From Luteimonas sp. ANT-B3E (GTDB lineage: Bacteria; Pseudomonadota; Gammaproteobacteria; Xanthomonadales; Xanthomonadaceae): a stretch of DNA of 63,279 nucleotides. The notes beneath the pieces were generated by a model. It saw only the letters and a program-made list of their open reading frames with translations, was not told where the DNA came from and searched no databases. The position numbers and the translations under genes were made by a program. Every line of letters starts with the position of its first letter. The first letter of the stretch is position 1. Shown here in pieces: positions 48,658-58,278 of the stretch. The stretch is taken from the NCBI GenBank assembly GCA_001683895.1, contig LXQJ01000051.1, forward strand, positions 96,260-159,538, given 5' to 3'.

Positions 48658-49461
48658 TCACCGCGCGTTGCGCGCCGCGCGCCATGCCAGCCACGGCACG
48701 CGCCACGCAGGCAGCGGTGCGCGCGCGCTGCCCAGCCGCGCGTCGACGAGTGCCGCGTGGATCGCGCGCGGCTGTGCCAGGTCGGAGACGACCGGCGCCG
48801 CGCCCGCCTGCGCCACGACAGCAGGCCCGCCTCGCGATGGCGTGTCGCTCGTTGCCGTGGCGCCTGCTCCTGCACCCAGCAGCGACCGCTCGCCGCGGAG
48901 CGTGCGCACGATCACGGCGACCGCAGGCGACGTCGCGGCAGCCACTTCCCCACCTGCCGCCGTCCCCTGCCCACTGCCGGCGCCGAACAGCGCGGCGTCG
49001 CACGCGGCCAGCGCGGCGGCATAGTCGCGCCACGCGCGTTCGTCCACCACCGCTTCGCCTGGACGCAGTCGGGTCGCCTGCAGCCGCGGCAGCGCGCGCG
49101 ACAGCGCCAGCCACGGGACGGCCTGCGGCTGCAGCAGCGCGCCGAGTGGATGGCGGCGCGCGCCTTTCGTCCAGCCAGTGAGCTCTTCCTGCCACCACGC
49201 CAGCTTCGCGAGTCCGGGCGTCGGATCGTCGCCGGTCCACGCCGCATCCGACAGCGCCTGCTGCAGCGCGCCCCACGCCGCGACGCGGCCGCGCTGCGCT
49301 GGCGCGACGAACGCCATCGCTACCGACCATTCCGGCCAGCGCGCGCGCCAGGCATCGACGAACACCGCCGCCTCGCCATCGTGCGGACCGGTGCCTGCCG
49401 TGACCGGTGTCATCGACAGCGCCGCAGCGGCCGCGCGCGCCTGCCCCCCGGGGCGGCTCAT
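48658..49461 (-). CDS. Phytoene/squalene-synthase-like protein without the Asp motifs
   Basis: 267 residues. The core (about 30-150) resembles short phytoene/squalene synthase-family proteins found in Xanthomonadaceae: FVDAWRARWPEWSVAMAFV, AWGALQQALSDAAW, and KLAWWQEELTGWTKGARRHP. The two Asp-rich motifs that bind prenyl diphosphate are not visible (ALSDAAW takes the place of the first), so catalysis is doubtful. A Gly/Ala/Thr-rich insert (SGQGTAAGGEVAAATSPA) interrupts the second half. The start is ATG 49459-49461, overlapping the phosphatase stop as ATGA. The family call is from overall pattern; an unrelated helical protein is possible. Confidence 0.55.
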   Translation of the reverse strand: MSRPGGQARAAAAALSMTPVTAGTGPHDGEAAVFVDAWRARWPEWSVAMAFVAPAQRGRVAAWGALQQALSDAAWTGDDPTPGLAKLAWWQEELTGWTKGARRHPLGALLQPQAVPWLALSRALPRLQATRLRPGEAVVDERAWRDYAAALAACDAALFGAGSGQGTAAGGEVAAATSPAVAVIVRTLRGERSLLGAGAGATATSDTPSRGGPAVVAQAGAAPVVSDLAQPRAIHAALVDARLGSARAPLPAWRVPWLAWRAARNAR

Positions 49462-50141
49462 GCGCACGCCGGCCAGGCGTCAGGCGTCAGCAGCTCGCAG
49501 GCGTCGTCCAGCATGGTGTCCGCGCGCCACGCGACCGGGTCGTCGTGGTCGAGCCGGTAGCCCCACAGCGCCGCCACCGACGGCATGCCGGCGGCGCGCG
49601 CCGCCTCGATGTCGCGCCGGTCGTCGCCGACGTAGACGCAGGCCCGCGGATCCAGCCCCAGCATCGTCGCCGCGTGAAGCAGCGGCAGGGGATGAGGCTT
49701 GCGCTCGGAGAGGGTGTCGCCGCCGACCAGCACCCCGCAGCGCGCCTGCCAGCCCAGCTGCGGGAGGATCTCGCGCGCCAGGTACTCCGGCTTGTTGGTG
49801 ACGATGCCCCAGCGCACGCCGTCGGCCTCGAGCGCCGACAGCATCTCCTCGACACCGTCGAACAGCACGCTGCTGCGCCCGAGCTCGGTGGCGTAGATGT
49901 CGAGGAACTCGCGCACCACCGCCTCGCTGGCGGGCGGCTCGTCCGGCAGCGCCGCCGCGCTCATCGCGCGCGCGCCGCGCGACACGTGCGGGCGGATGTC
50001 CGCCAGCGCCATCGGCGCGAGCCTGCGCGCAGCACGCATGCGGTTGACGGTCGCCAGCATGTCGGGCGCGCTGTCGAGCAGGGTGCCGTCGAGGTCGAAG
50101 AGCGCGCCGCGCGGGAAGCGTGCGGCGGCGGACGCCGCCAT
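49458..50141 (-). CDS. mupP: HAD phosphatase of the Gph/MupP group
   Basis: 227 residues. HAD motifs: LFDLDGTLLDSAPDM (motif I), VTNKPEYLA (II), Lys in GDTLSERKPHPLPLL (III) and YVGDDRRDIEAA (IV). Annotated often as phosphoglycolate phosphatase. In Pseudomonas the gene next to mtaD-ubiG (PA3172) is MupP, an N-acetylmuramic acid 6-phosphate phosphatase of peptidoglycan recycling. The same order mtaD-ubiG-phosphatase is present here, so MupP is favoured over glycolate metabolism. ATG 50139-50141 is used; a start four codons upstream overlaps ubiG. Confidence 0.85.
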   Translation of the reverse strand: MAASAAARFPRGALFDLDGTLLDSAPDMLATVNRMRAARRLAPMALADIRPHVSRGARAMSAAALPDEPPASEAVVREFLDIYATELGRSSVLFDGVEEMLSALEADGVRWGIVTNKPEYLAREILPQLGWQARCGVLVGGDTLSERKPHPLPLLHAATMLGLDPRACVYVGDDRRDIEAARAAGMPSVAALWGYRLDHDDPVAWRADTMLDDACELLTPDAWPACA

Positions 50142-50142
50142 G

Positions 50143-50934
50143 TCAGAGGGCATCGCCGGCCCCCGGTGCACGCGCGCAGGCGAGGTAGTTGACGTCGGTG
50201 CGCGCAGTGAGCCGCGCGGCGTTGCGCCATGGCTCGTACATCAGCCCGCTGACGTCCTCCGGCGCCAGCCCTGCCGCGCGCATCCACGCGGCGAGCTCCG
50301 ATGGACGGATGAAGTCGCGGTACTGGTGCGTGCCCTTCGGCAGCAGGCGCGCGACGTACTCGGCGCCGACGATGGCCAGCGCGAACGCCGCGGGGGTGCG
50401 GTTCAACGTCGACACGAACAGCCGGCCGCCGGGCTTCAGCAGCGCGGCGCAGGCCTGCACGATCGCGGCGGGGTGCGGGACGTGCTCCAGCATCTCCATG
50501 CACGTCACCGCGTCGAAGCTGGCAGGTGCCTCGTCCGCCAGTGACTCCACCGACTGCACCCGGTAGTCCACGGTGACGCCAGACTCCAACCCGTGCAGGC
50601 GCGCGATGCGCACCAGGTCAGGCGCGAGGTCGATCGCGGTCACCTGCGCGCCGGCCTGCGCGAGCGCCTCGCTCAGCAGCCCGCCACCGCAGCCGACGTC
50701 AAGGACGCGGGCGCCGGACAGCTCGACTCGGGCGGCCACGTACGCCAGACGCGGCGGATTGAGCGCATGCAGCGCCTTCTGCGGGCCATCGGCGTCCCAC
50801 CAGCGGTTGGCCAGCGCGCCGAAGCGGTCGAGCTCGCCCTGGCGGAAATTGTCGCCGTGCGCATCCGCGCCCGCAGGCGCCTGCGGTGCCGGGCCTGCGG
50901 CGGGTGGTGGGCCGGGCGTGTCGCTGGCAGTCAT
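50143..50934 (-). CDS. ubiG: Ubiquinone 3-O-methyltransferase
   Basis: 263 residues, class I SAM methyltransferase. It methylates two hydroxyls of the ubiquinone ring at the inner membrane. Seen: [23 protein letters not shown] motif [30 protein letters not shown], and the UbiG-specific [20 protein letters not shown] with [18 protein letters not shown] Pro/Ala-rich N-tail of about 25 residues precedes the domain. ATG 50932-50934 has a good ribosome site (GAGGAGATCGAC). It sits between mtaD and the phosphatase on one strand. Confidence 0.95.
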   Translation of the reverse strand: MTASDTPGPPPAAGPAPQAPAGADAHGDNFRQGELDRFGALANRWWDADGPQKALHALNPPRLAYVAARVELSGARVLDVGCGGGLLSEALAQAGAQVTAIDLAPDLVRIARLHGLESGVTVDYRVQSVESLADEAPASFDAVTCMEMLEHVPHPAAIVQACAALLKPGGRLFVSTLNRTPAAFALAIVGAEYVARLLPKGTHQYRDFIRPSELAAWMRAAGLAPEDVSGLMYEPWRNAARLTARTDVNYLACARAPGAGDAL

Positions 50935-50978
50935 GTCGATCTCCTCGGAAGGGGTTGCCCCGCGGCGCCCACGGCGCT

Positions 50979-52316
50979 TCAGCTGCGCAGCGCCGCGATC
51001 CGGGTGCGCCACTGGCGCGCATTGGCGATGATGCCGGCGATGTCCATGTCCACCAGCACGCGGTCGCGCAGCTTCGCGACGCCACCGATCCAGACGTCGG
51101 TCACCTGCTGCCGGCCGGTCGCGTAGACCAGCTGCGAGACCACGTGGTGCAGCGGCTGCGTCTCCAGCGCGGACAGGTCGATGCACGCGAGGTCGGCCTG
51201 CTTGCCGGGCTCGATCGACCCCACCAGGTGGTCGAACCCCATCGCGCGCGCGCCGCCGAGGGTCGCGGCGCGCAGCGCGGTAAACGCGTCGAAGCCGGCG
51301 GCGTCGTTGGCCACCGCCTTCGCCAGCAGCGCGGCCGTGCGGGTCTCGCCGACCATGTCGAGGTCGTTGTTGCTGGCGCAGCCGTCGGTGCCGATGGCAA
51401 GCGTCACCCCTGCCCGCTCCAGCGCGCACACCGGGCAGAACCCGGACGCGAGCTTGAGGTTGGACTCCGGGCAGTGCACGACGCTGACGCCGCGCTCGGC
51501 GCACAGGTCGATCTCTCCGTCGGTGAGCTGGGTCATGTGCACCGCGATCAGGCGGTCGTTGACCAACCCGAGCCGATCGAGCCGCGCGATCGGGCGCTGG
51601 CCGTGATCGTCGATCGACTGCCGCACTTCCTGCGCGGTCTCGTGCAGGTGCAGGTGCACCGGCAGGTCGAGCTGGTCGGCGAGCATCCGGATGCGCGCGA
51701 AGTTGCCGTCGCTGACCGTGTACGGCGCGTGCGGCGCAAACGCGGTCGCGATCAGCGTGTCGTCGCGCCACTGGTCGTGGACCTCGCCGGCGCGGTCGAA
51801 GTACGCGTCGTCCGATGCGGCCCACGCGGTCGGAAAGTCGATCACCGGCAGCCCGACGCGGGCGCGGAAGCCGTGGCGCTTGTAGGTCGCGGCCTGGACG
51901 TCGGGGAAGAAGTAGTTCTCGTTGGCGCAGGTGGTGCCACCGCGCAGCATCTCCGCGATCGCCAGCGTGACCCCGTCGGCGACGAAGTCCGGGCCCATCA
52001 CCGCGCCCTCGACCGGCCAGATGTGTTCCTGCAGCCACACCTTGAGCGGCAGGTCGTCGGCGATGCCGCGCAGCAGCGTCATCGGATTGTGGGTGTGGGC
52101 GTTGACGAGGCCCGGCAGCAGCACCGCGTCATGCCGCGACACCGTGTCGACGGCGGCGAAGCGCGCGCGCGCCTCGGCCACCGGCAGCAGCGCGACCACG
52201 ATGCCGTCGCGGATCGCGACCGCGTGGGCGGCGAGCACGACGCCGTGCGGCTCGATCGGTACCACGAAGCCGGCCTCGATCAGCAGGTCGCATGGCTCGG
52301 GGACATGACCGGTCAC
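50979..52316 (-). CDS. mtaD: 5-methylthioadenosine/S-adenosylhomocysteine deaminase (TRZ/ATZ amidohydrolase)
   Basis: 445 residues, metal-dependent amidohydrolase barrel. Seen: metal ligands in [37 protein letters not shown] and the Asp in [19 protein letters not shown]. It deaminates methylthioadenosine (and adenosylhomocysteine) to the inosine form. In Pseudomonas this enzyme feeds MTA salvage through methylthioinosine. mtnB-D-C are 40 kb away in the same window. The start is GTG 52314-52316 with CGGAGG upstream; the next gene is ubiG (gap 44 bp). Confidence 0.92.
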   Translation of the reverse strand: MTGHVPEPCDLLIEAGFVVPIEPHGVVLAAHAVAIRDGIVVALLPVAEARARFAAVDTVSRHDAVLLPGLVNAHTHNPMTLLRGIADDLPLKVWLQEHIWPVEGAVMGPDFVADGVTLAIAEMLRGGTTCANENYFFPDVQAATYKRHGFRARVGLPVIDFPTAWAASDDAYFDRAGEVHDQWRDDTLIATAFAPHAPYTVSDGNFARIRMLADQLDLPVHLHLHETAQEVRQSIDDHGQRPIARLDRLGLVNDRLIAVHMTQLTDGEIDLCAERGVSVVHCPESNLKLASGFCPVCALERAGVTLAIGTDGCASNNDLDMVGETRTAALLAKAVANDAAGFDAFTALRAATLGGARAMGFDHLVGSIEPGKQADLACIDLSALETQPLHHVVSQLVYATGRQQVTDVWIGGVAKLRDRVLVDMDIAGIIANARQWRTRIAALRS

Positions 52317-52359
52317 GCGGGCCTCCGTGCCACTGCGCCCGGGTCGCGGCGCTGATGCG

Positions 52360-52926
52360 TCACTTGACGCGGCTGACGTAGTCGCCGGAGCGGGTATCGA
52401 CGCGCACGACCTCGTCCTGGCCGACGAACAGCGGCACGCGCACGACGGCCCCGGTCTCCAGCGTCGCCGGCTTGCCGCCGCCGCCGGAGGTGTCGCCGCG
52501 CACGCCGGGGTCGGTCTCGACGATCTTCAGGTCGACGAAGTTCGGCGGCTGCACCGCGATCGGATTGCCGTTCCACAGCGTCACCACACAGTCCTCCTCG
52601 CCCTTCAGGTACTTCGAAGCGTCGCCCACCCCGGCCCTGTCGGCCTGCACCTGCTCGAACGACTCCGGGTCCATGAAATGCCAGTGTTCGCCGTCGGCGT
52701 AAAGGAAGCGCATGTCGGTGTCCATGACGTCGGCGACCTCGAGCGCGTCCGTGGCCTTCATCGTCAGTTCGACCACGCGGCCGGACTTGATGAAGCGGTA
52801 TTTGATGCGGGTGAAGGCCTGGCCCTTGCCTGGCTTGACGTACTCGGTCTCGGTGATGACGCACGGTTCGCTGTTGACGAGGATCTTCATCCCGTTCTTG
52901 ACGTCGTTCATGCCGTAACTGGCCAT
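52360..52926 (-). CDS. efp: Elongation factor P
   Basis: 188 residues. It rescues ribosomes stalled at polyproline. Three OB-like beta domains are seen. The modification site is Lys34 in [14 protein letters not shown], the lysine form that EpmA/EpmB beta-lysylate; it is not the Arg form of Pseudomonas. The C-end [17 protein letters not shown] and [10 protein letters not shown] is standard. The ribosome site GCAGGAG lies 6 bp from the ATG. The divergent neighbour is epmB, the enzyme that makes beta-lysine for this residue. Confidence 0.97.
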   Translation of the reverse strand: MASYGMNDVKNGMKILVNSEPCVITETEYVKPGKGQAFTRIKYRFIKSGRVVELTMKATDALEVADVMDTDMRFLYADGEHWHFMDPESFEQVQADRAGVGDASKYLKGEEDCVVTLWNGNPIAVQPPNFVDLKIVETDPGVRGDTSGGGGKPATLETGAVVRVPLFVGQDEVVRVDTRSGDYVSRVK

Positions 52927-52972
52927 GCTGGCTCCTGCAAGTAGGTCAGGCGGGTCGATGCGTGCCTGCGGC

Positions 52973-52978
52973 TAAAAT
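52973..52978 (+). promoter_or_regulatory. Possible -10 element of epmB in the efp/epmB divergent region
   Basis: TAAAAT is the only AT-rich hexamer between the two divergent starts; read the other way it gives ATTTTA/TATTTT, which may serve efp. No good -35 accompanies either, so this is tentative. Confidence 0.35.
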
Positions 52979-52999
52979 AGACGGGATCGCGAGGGAAAC

Positions 53000-54046
53000 A
53001 TGCGTGCCGTGGTGGCGCGACGCCCCGCAAACCGGCCCGACATGATACCCGCAGCCCTCCCCACGATGCAGCCCGCCGACTGGCGCCAGGCCTGGCGAGA
53101 TGCGGTCCGCGACCCGCGAGAACTGCTGGCGCTGCTCGGCCTGGCCGACGCCGTGCCCGCGCTGTCGGACGCCGCCGCGGCGCAGTTCCCGCTGCGCGTG
53201 CCGCGCGGCTTCGTCGCGCGGATGCGGCACGGCGACCCCGCCGACCCGCTGCTGCGGCAGGTGCTGCCGCTGGACGAGGAGCTGCGGCCGGTTCCCGGCT
53301 TCTCGCTGGATGCGGTCGGCGATGCCGCCGCCCGCTCCGCGCACGGGGTGATCCACAAGTACGCCGGGCGCGCGCTGCTGGTCGCAACCGGCAGCTGCGC
53401 GGTGCACTGCCGGTACTGCTTCCGGCGCCACTTCCCGTATGCGCAGGAGACCGCTGCGGCGGATGGCTGGCGCGAGGCGGTGGCCGCGATCACCGCCGAT
53501 CCGTCGATCGGCGAGGTCATCCTGTCGGGCGGCGACCCCTGGTCGCTGGGGACGCCGAAGCTTGCCGAGCTCACCGGGCAGCTGGCGGCCATCCCCCACG
53601 TGCGGCGGCTGCGCGTGCACACGCGGCTGCCGATCGTGCTGCCGGCGCGCGTCGACGACGCGCTGCTGGCCTGGCTGCGCGCGCTTCCCTGGCCGGTGGT
53701 GGTGGTGGTCCACGCCAACCACGCGCGCGAGTTCGATGCCGCCGTTGACGGCGCGATGGCCGCGCTGCGCGCGGTGGGCTGCACGCTGCTCAACCAGGCG
53801 GTGCTGCTGCGCGGCGTCAATGACGACGCCGACTCGCTGGCAGCGCTGTCGGAACAGTCGTTCGATGCCGGCGTGCTGCCCTATTACCTCCACCAGCTCG
53901 ACCGGGTGGCCGGCGCCGCGCACTTCGAGGTCGACGATGCGACCGCGCGGGCGCTGCACGCCTCGCTGCGCGCGCGCCTGCCCGGTTTCCTGGTGCCGCG
54001 CCTGGTCCGCGAGGTCGCTGGCGACCCGTCCAAACGCCCACTTTAG
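53000..54046 (+). CDS. epmB: EF-P beta-lysylation protein EpmB (lysine 2,3-aminomutase-like)
   Basis: 348 residues, radical-SAM enzyme with PLP. It converts alpha-lysine to (R)-beta-lysine, which EpmA then attaches to Lys34 of EF-P. Seen: ARMRHGDPADPLLRQVLP, the radical-SAM cluster CAVHCRYCFRRHFPY (CxxxCxxC), LSGGDPWSLG, VHTRLPIVLPARV, QAVLLRGVNDD, and the PLP region LPYYLHQLDRVAGAAHFEV. ATG 53000 follows GAGGGAAAC; an ATG 14 codons later is a possible start. epmA is not in the window. Confidence 0.95.
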   Translation: MRAVVARRPANRPDMIPAALPTMQPADWRQAWRDAVRDPRELLALLGLADAVPALSDAAAAQFPLRVPRGFVARMRHGDPADPLLRQVLPLDEELRPVPGFSLDAVGDAAARSAHGVIHKYAGRALLVATGSCAVHCRYCFRRHFPYAQETAAADGWREAVAAITADPSIGEVILSGGDPWSLGTPKLAELTGQLAAIPHVRRLRVHTRLPIVLPARVDDALLAWLRALPWPVVVVVHANHAREFDAAVDGAMAALRAVGCTLLNQAVLLRGVNDDADSLAALSEQSFDAGVLPYYLHQLDRVAGAAHFEVDDATARALHASLRARLPGFLVPRLVREVAGDPSKRPL

Positions 54047-54114
54047 ACGCGTGACGATGGACGCCACGCGCCGCGCCATGGCATAACGCCGCTTCACTGG
54101 GGAACAAGACAACG

Positions 54115-56196
54115 ATGGCCAAGAGCCCCGACAACGCGCTGCGCCTGATGATTGTCGACGACAGCGTCGAAGCCGCGGAGGCCATCGTCAGTACCCTGCG
54201 CAATGCCGGCATCGCGGTCCGGCCGCTCCGACCGGGGTCGCCCGAAGAGATGGCGACGATGATCGCCTCGCAGCCCGCCGACATCGTGATGGCGGCGCAG
54301 CAGGCGCAGGGCATCGCGCTGCAGGACGTACTCAGGCAGGTCAGCGCCAGCGGCAAGGACCTGCCGGTCATCGCGGTCACCGACGCCCTCGACGAGGCCG
54401 GCTTTACCGACGCCTTTGGCGGCGGCGCGCGGCGCGTGGTCCTGCGCCACCGCTCGCAGCTGCTGCTGGCGGCGGTGCGCGCCGAGTGGAGCGACCTCGA
54501 GGCGCGACGCGCGCTGCGACGGCTGGAAGCGCGCGTGCGCGAGACGGAGCGCCGCTGCGACGCGCTCATCGACTCCTCGCGCGAGCCGATCGCCTACATC
54601 CACGAGGGCATGCACATCCGCGCCAACGCGGCGTACCTGGAAATGTTTGGCTACGACGAGTTCGAGGACATCGAGGGCATGTCGCTGCTGGACATGGTCG
54701 GTTCGCAGCACGTCGAGGACTTCAAGCAGCTGCTGAAGGACCTCGGCCGCGGCCAGGCGCCGCCGCCGCGCTACGAGCTCGAGGCGCGCGACGTCGAGGG
54801 CAACGCGTTCCCGGCGTCGATGGAGTTCACCGCCGCCCAGTACGAGGGCGAAGCCTGCCTGCAGGTGGTGTTCCGCCGGCAGGAGGTCGACCCCGAGCTC
54901 GCGCTGGAGATCGAGGAGCTGCGCCAGCGCGACCAGGTCACCGGCCTGCTCAACCGGCCGACGTTCCTGCGCGCGCTGGAGGATGCGGTCGACGAGGCCG
55001 CGCAGCGCAACGCCCAGCACGGGCTGCTGATGATCGAGCCCGATCACTACCAGCGCCTGCTGCAGGAGATCGGGCTGGACTCGGCCGACGCGATCTTGGC
55101 CGGCGTCGCGGAGCGGCTGCAGGGGGTGCTGAAAGGCACCGTTGCGGTCGCCGCGCGGTTCTCCGAGCACACCCTCGCGGTGCTGCTGCCGGGCAGCGAC
55201 TACGCCGCGACTGCGGCCACCGCGCAGCGGATCTGCGAGGCGTTCGCCTCCCACGTCTTCTCCATCGGCACCCGCTCCAGCGTGGTCACCGTCAGCATCG
55301 GCGGCGTGCAGATCGGCGAGAAGATCGCCAGCGTCACCCAGGTCCTGTCCAAGGCCAGTGAGGGCGTGCAGTCCTCGATCGGCGTCGGCGGCAACCGCTT
55401 CGAGCTGTTCGACCCGAGCGCGGTCGACCGCGCCGAGGAAGAGCACGTGAAGGCATGGGTGGTCCGACTGCGCGACGCGCTCGACAACGAGGGCTTCGTG
55501 CTGCACTACCAGCCGGTGATCAACCTGCAGGGCGACACCGGCGCGGTCTACGAGACGTTCCTGCGCCTGAACGCAGGCGACGGCGAGCTGGTACGTCCGC
55601 TGGCGTTCCTGCAGATCGCCGCAGAGCATGGCCTGCTGTGGGAGATCGACCGCTACGTCATCGGCCACACCATCGCCGTCATTGGCCAGCGTATCCGCGC
55701 CGGCCGCCCGACCACGCTGCTGGTCAAGGTCAGCCAGGCCTCGCTGGCCGACAACAGCCTGACCCGCTTCATCGGCGAGCAGCTGGCCGCGCACGGCGTC
55801 CCAGGCGAGTACCTGGTGCTGCAGCTGCCCGAGGCCAAGGTATTCACGCACCTCAAGGCGGCGCAGGACTTCGCGACCGCGATCGGCCGGCTGGACTGCC
55901 GGATCGCGCTGGAGCAGTTCGGCGCCGGGCTCGATTCTTTCCAGCTGCTGGCGCACCTCAAGCCCAACCTGCTCAAGATCGACCGCAGCTTCACCGACGA
56001 CCTGTCGCGCAACCCCGACAACCAGGCACGGATCCGCGAGATCGCCGGCAAGGCACGCGACCTGGGCATCCGCACCATCGCGGAGTTCGTGCAGGACGCG
56101 GCCAGCATGTCGATCCTGTTCGGCAGCGGCGTCGACTACGTCGAGGGCCACTTCCTCGCCGGCGCCGGCCCGGACATGAACTACGAGTTCGAGTAG
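54115..56196 (+). CDS. fimX: FimX-like REC-PAS-GGDEF-EAL protein with degenerate catalytic sites
   Basis: 693 residues. Domains in order: an atypical receiver (about 8-125, LMIVDDSVEAAEAIV), a PAS domain (145-265, DSSREPIAYIHEGMHIRANA), a GGDEF domain (275-440) and an EAL domain (450-690). The GGDEF signature reads FSEHTLAVL, so no cyclase activity is expected. The EAL motif reads ETFLRL, and key Glu/Asp residues for metal are missing, so it is probably a c-di-GMP receptor. This layout matches FimX of Pseudomonas and Xanthomonas, which controls type IV pili. No pil genes are in the window, so that role is inferred. About 66 bp after epmB. Confidence 0.85.
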   Translation: MAKSPDNALRLMIVDDSVEAAEAIVSTLRNAGIAVRPLRPGSPEEMATMIASQPADIVMAAQQAQGIALQDVLRQVSASGKDLPVIAVTDALDEAGFTDAFGGGARRVVLRHRSQLLLAAVRAEWSDLEARRALRRLEARVRETERRCDALIDSSREPIAYIHEGMHIRANAAYLEMFGYDEFEDIEGMSLLDMVGSQHVEDFKQLLKDLGRGQAPPPRYELEARDVEGNAFPASMEFTAAQYEGEACLQVVFRRQEVDPELALEIEELRQRDQVTGLLNRPTFLRALEDAVDEAAQRNAQHGLLMIEPDHYQRLLQEIGLDSADAILAGVAERLQGVLKGTVAVAARFSEHTLAVLLPGSDYAATAATAQRICEAFASHVFSIGTRSSVVTVSIGGVQIGEKIASVTQVLSKASEGVQSSIGVGGNRFELFDPSAVDRAEEEHVKAWVVRLRDALDNEGFVLHYQPVINLQGDTGAVYETFLRLNAGDGELVRPLAFLQIAAEHGLLWEIDRYVIGHTIAVIGQRIRAGRPTTLLVKVSQASLADNSLTRFIGEQLAAHGVPGEYLVLQLPEAKVFTHLKAAQDFATAIGRLDCRIALEQFGAGLDSFQLLAHLKPNLLKIDRSFTDDLSRNPDNQARIREIAGKARDLGIRTIAEFVQDAASMSILFGSGVDYVEGHFLAGAGPDMNYEFE

Positions 56197-56254
56197 GCGA
56201 CGCGCTCGCGGCCGCGCGCAGTCGCAGGTGGTCGATCGGCCAGTCTTGCCCGCG

Positions 56255-57157
56255 TCAGGCGACGATGCCCTGGCGCACATCGCCGCCGTCCGGCCGCCAG
56301 TCGCGCAGCGCGGCAATGCGCTCGTCCATCGGCGGATGGCTCATCAGCAGCCGCTTGAGCCCGCCGCCGACGCCGCCGCTGATCCCGAATGCCGCCACCT
56401 GCTTCGGCAGCGTGCTCTGGCCGTAGGTCTGCGACAGCCGCTCCAGCGCCGCGACCATCTTGTCTCGGCCCGCCAGCGTGGCGCCGCCGGCATCGGCGCG
56501 GAACTCGCGGTGCCGCGAGAACCACATCGCGATCATGCTCGCAAACAGCCCGAACACCATGTCCAGCGCGAACACGATGGCGTAATACGCCATCCCGCCG
56601 CCGCTGTCGCGGCCGCCGCTGAGGTAGCCGTCGATGACGCGGCCGACGATGCGTGCGAGCACGATTACGAACGTGTTGAGCACGCCCTGCAGCAGCGCCA
56701 TCGTGACCATGTCGCCATTCGCGACGTGGCTGACCTCGTGCGCCAACACGGCTTCCGCCTCGTCGCGGGTCATCGCCCGCAACAGGCCGGTGGACACCGC
56801 GACCAGCGCGCTGTTGCGGTTGGCGCCGGTGGCGAATGCGTTGATCTCCGGTGCGTCATAGACCGCGACCTCCGGCATGCCGATGCCGGCGGCCTGCGCC
56901 TGCCGGCGCACGGTGTCGACCAGCCAGCGCTCGGTCTCGTTGGCCGGCTGCTCGATGACGCGTGCCCCGGCGAACCGCTTGGCGACCCACTTCGACAGCA
57001 GCAGCGAGATGATCGATCCGCCGAAGCCGAACATCGCGGCAAACACCAGCAGGCCACCCATGCTGGACGGATTCACCCCCAGCACGGACATGACGACGCT
57101 GACGAGCGCCAGCACGGCAAGGTTGGTGGCAAGGAACAGTGCGATGCGCTTGAACAT
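56255..57157 (-). CDS. htpX: Heat-shock membrane protease HtpX
   Basis: 300 residues, M48B zinc protease of the inner membrane for quality control. Seen: two N-terminal helices (about 5-25, 35-55), the zinc motif [15 protein letters not shown] (about 140-154), two more helices, and the third ligand Glu in [15 protein letters not shown]. The C-end [13 protein letters not shown] is typical of HtpX. It is convergent with fimX and divergent from gluQ. No heat-shock (sigma-32) promoter is obvious upstream. Confidence 0.96.
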   Translation of the reverse strand: MFKRIALFLATNLAVLALVSVVMSVLGVNPSSMGGLLVFAAMFGFGGSIISLLLSKWVAKRFAGARVIEQPANETERWLVDTVRRQAQAAGIGMPEVAVYDAPEINAFATGANRNSALVAVSTGLLRAMTRDEAEAVLAHEVSHVANGDMVTMALLQGVLNTFVIVLARIVGRVIDGYLSGGRDSGGGMAYYAIVFALDMVFGLFASMIAMWFSRHREFRADAGGATLAGRDKMVAALERLSQTYGQSTLPKQVAAFGISGGVGGGLKRLLMSHPPMDERIAALRDWRPDGGDVRQGIVA

Positions 57158-57247
57158 GGGAGCGATCCGGTCGTGGAGGTGGCAGGACGGTGGTGAACTG
57201 TGTGCGGCGGCGGTTAAATTCAAGTGACCCGGGCTGCCGCAAGACAC

Positions 57248-58186
57248 ATGCCGAACACCGACCCGCCTTCGTCCACGGGCACGCCCCAGCGCGGCCGGTT
57301 CGCGCCATCGCCGACCGGCGCGCTGCACCTGGGCTCGGCGATGGCCGCGCTGGGCAGCTGGCTGTTTGCACGCCATGCCGGCGGCGAATGGTGGCTGCGG
57401 ATCGAGGACCTAGACCCTCCGCGCGAAGTCGCCGGCGCCGCGGCAGGGCAGCGTCGGATGCTCACGGCGATGGGCCTGGTGCCGGATGGCCGGGTGGTCG
57501 CACAGTCGACGCGCGGCGCACTCTACGCACGTGCCCTCGAGCAGCTCCTGGACGACGGCCGCGCCTTCCGTTGCCACTGCAGCCGCGCCGGGCTCGCGGC
57601 TGTCGGCGGCGTGCATCGCGAGTGCAGCCCGGGCGTGCGTCGTCGCGATCCCGCGGTCCGGCTGCGGGTGGAGGACGGTCTCGCGGTGACCTTCTCCGAC
57701 ATGGTGCTTGGCACGGTGTCGCAGGACGTCGCCGGCCAGGTCGGCGATTTCGTGCTGCGTCGTGCAGACGGTCTCTGGGCTTATCAGCTGGCGGTGGTGG
57801 TCGACGACGCCGCGCAGCGCATCACCGAGGTGGTGCGCGGCGCCGATCTGCTGGGCTCGACGCCGCGGCAGATCCTGCTGCAGCGTGCGCTTGGGCTGAC
57901 CACGCCGCGTCACGCCCACCTGCCGGTGGTGGTCGACGCCGGGGGCGACAAGCTGTCCAAGTCGCTGCGGTCTCTGCCGGTGGATCCGACCGCGCCGCTG
58001 CCGGTGCTTGCAGCGGCCTGGAGGCTGCTTGGACAGGACCACGCGGCGATCGCCGGCGCGCGCGATGTCGGTACGCTCCTCTCGGCTGCACAGCGCGCTT
58101 TCGCCCCGCGCTCGGTGCCGGGCACACCGCAGCGCGCCACCCCGTTCGCCGCATTGCACAACGGCGATCCGGCGACGGCCGAATAG
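57248..58186 (+). CDS. gluQ: Glutamyl-Q tRNA(Asp) synthetase
   Basis: 312 residues, a GluRS catalytic core without anticodon domain. It attaches glutamate to queuosine in tRNA-Asp. Seen: HIGH-like [32 protein letters not shown], the zinc residues CHCSRAGL and a Cys in HRECSPG, and the KMSKS-like [17 protein letters not shown] 57248 is used; an in-frame GTG at 57224 would add eight residues. Divergent from htpX with 90 bp between them. Confidence 0.94.
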   Translation: MPNTDPPSSTGTPQRGRFAPSPTGALHLGSAMAALGSWLFARHAGGEWWLRIEDLDPPREVAGAAAGQRRMLTAMGLVPDGRVVAQSTRGALYARALEQLLDDGRAFRCHCSRAGLAAVGGVHRECSPGVRRRDPAVRLRVEDGLAVTFSDMVLGTVSQDVAGQVGDFVLRRADGLWAYQLAVVVDDAAQRITEVVRGADLLGSTPRQILLQRALGLTTPRHAHLPVVVDAGGDKLSKSLRSLPVDPTAPLPVLAAAWRLLGQDHAAIAGARDVGTLLSAAQRAFAPRSVPGTPQRATPFAALHNGDPATAE

Positions 58187-58278
58187 ACTTGCGCGCTGCA
58201 CCGACGTGCGCGCTGCATGGCCTGAAGCCGTAGGCCGCGCTCGCCAGGCACACCACACAGCACAGGGAGAGCGGGACG

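Noticed and set aside
54094-56316. A 740-codon minus-strand frame opposite fimX
   Set aside because: Arg/Leu/Gln-rich with no recognisable fold; the plus strand has ordered REC-PAS-GGDEF-EAL domains.
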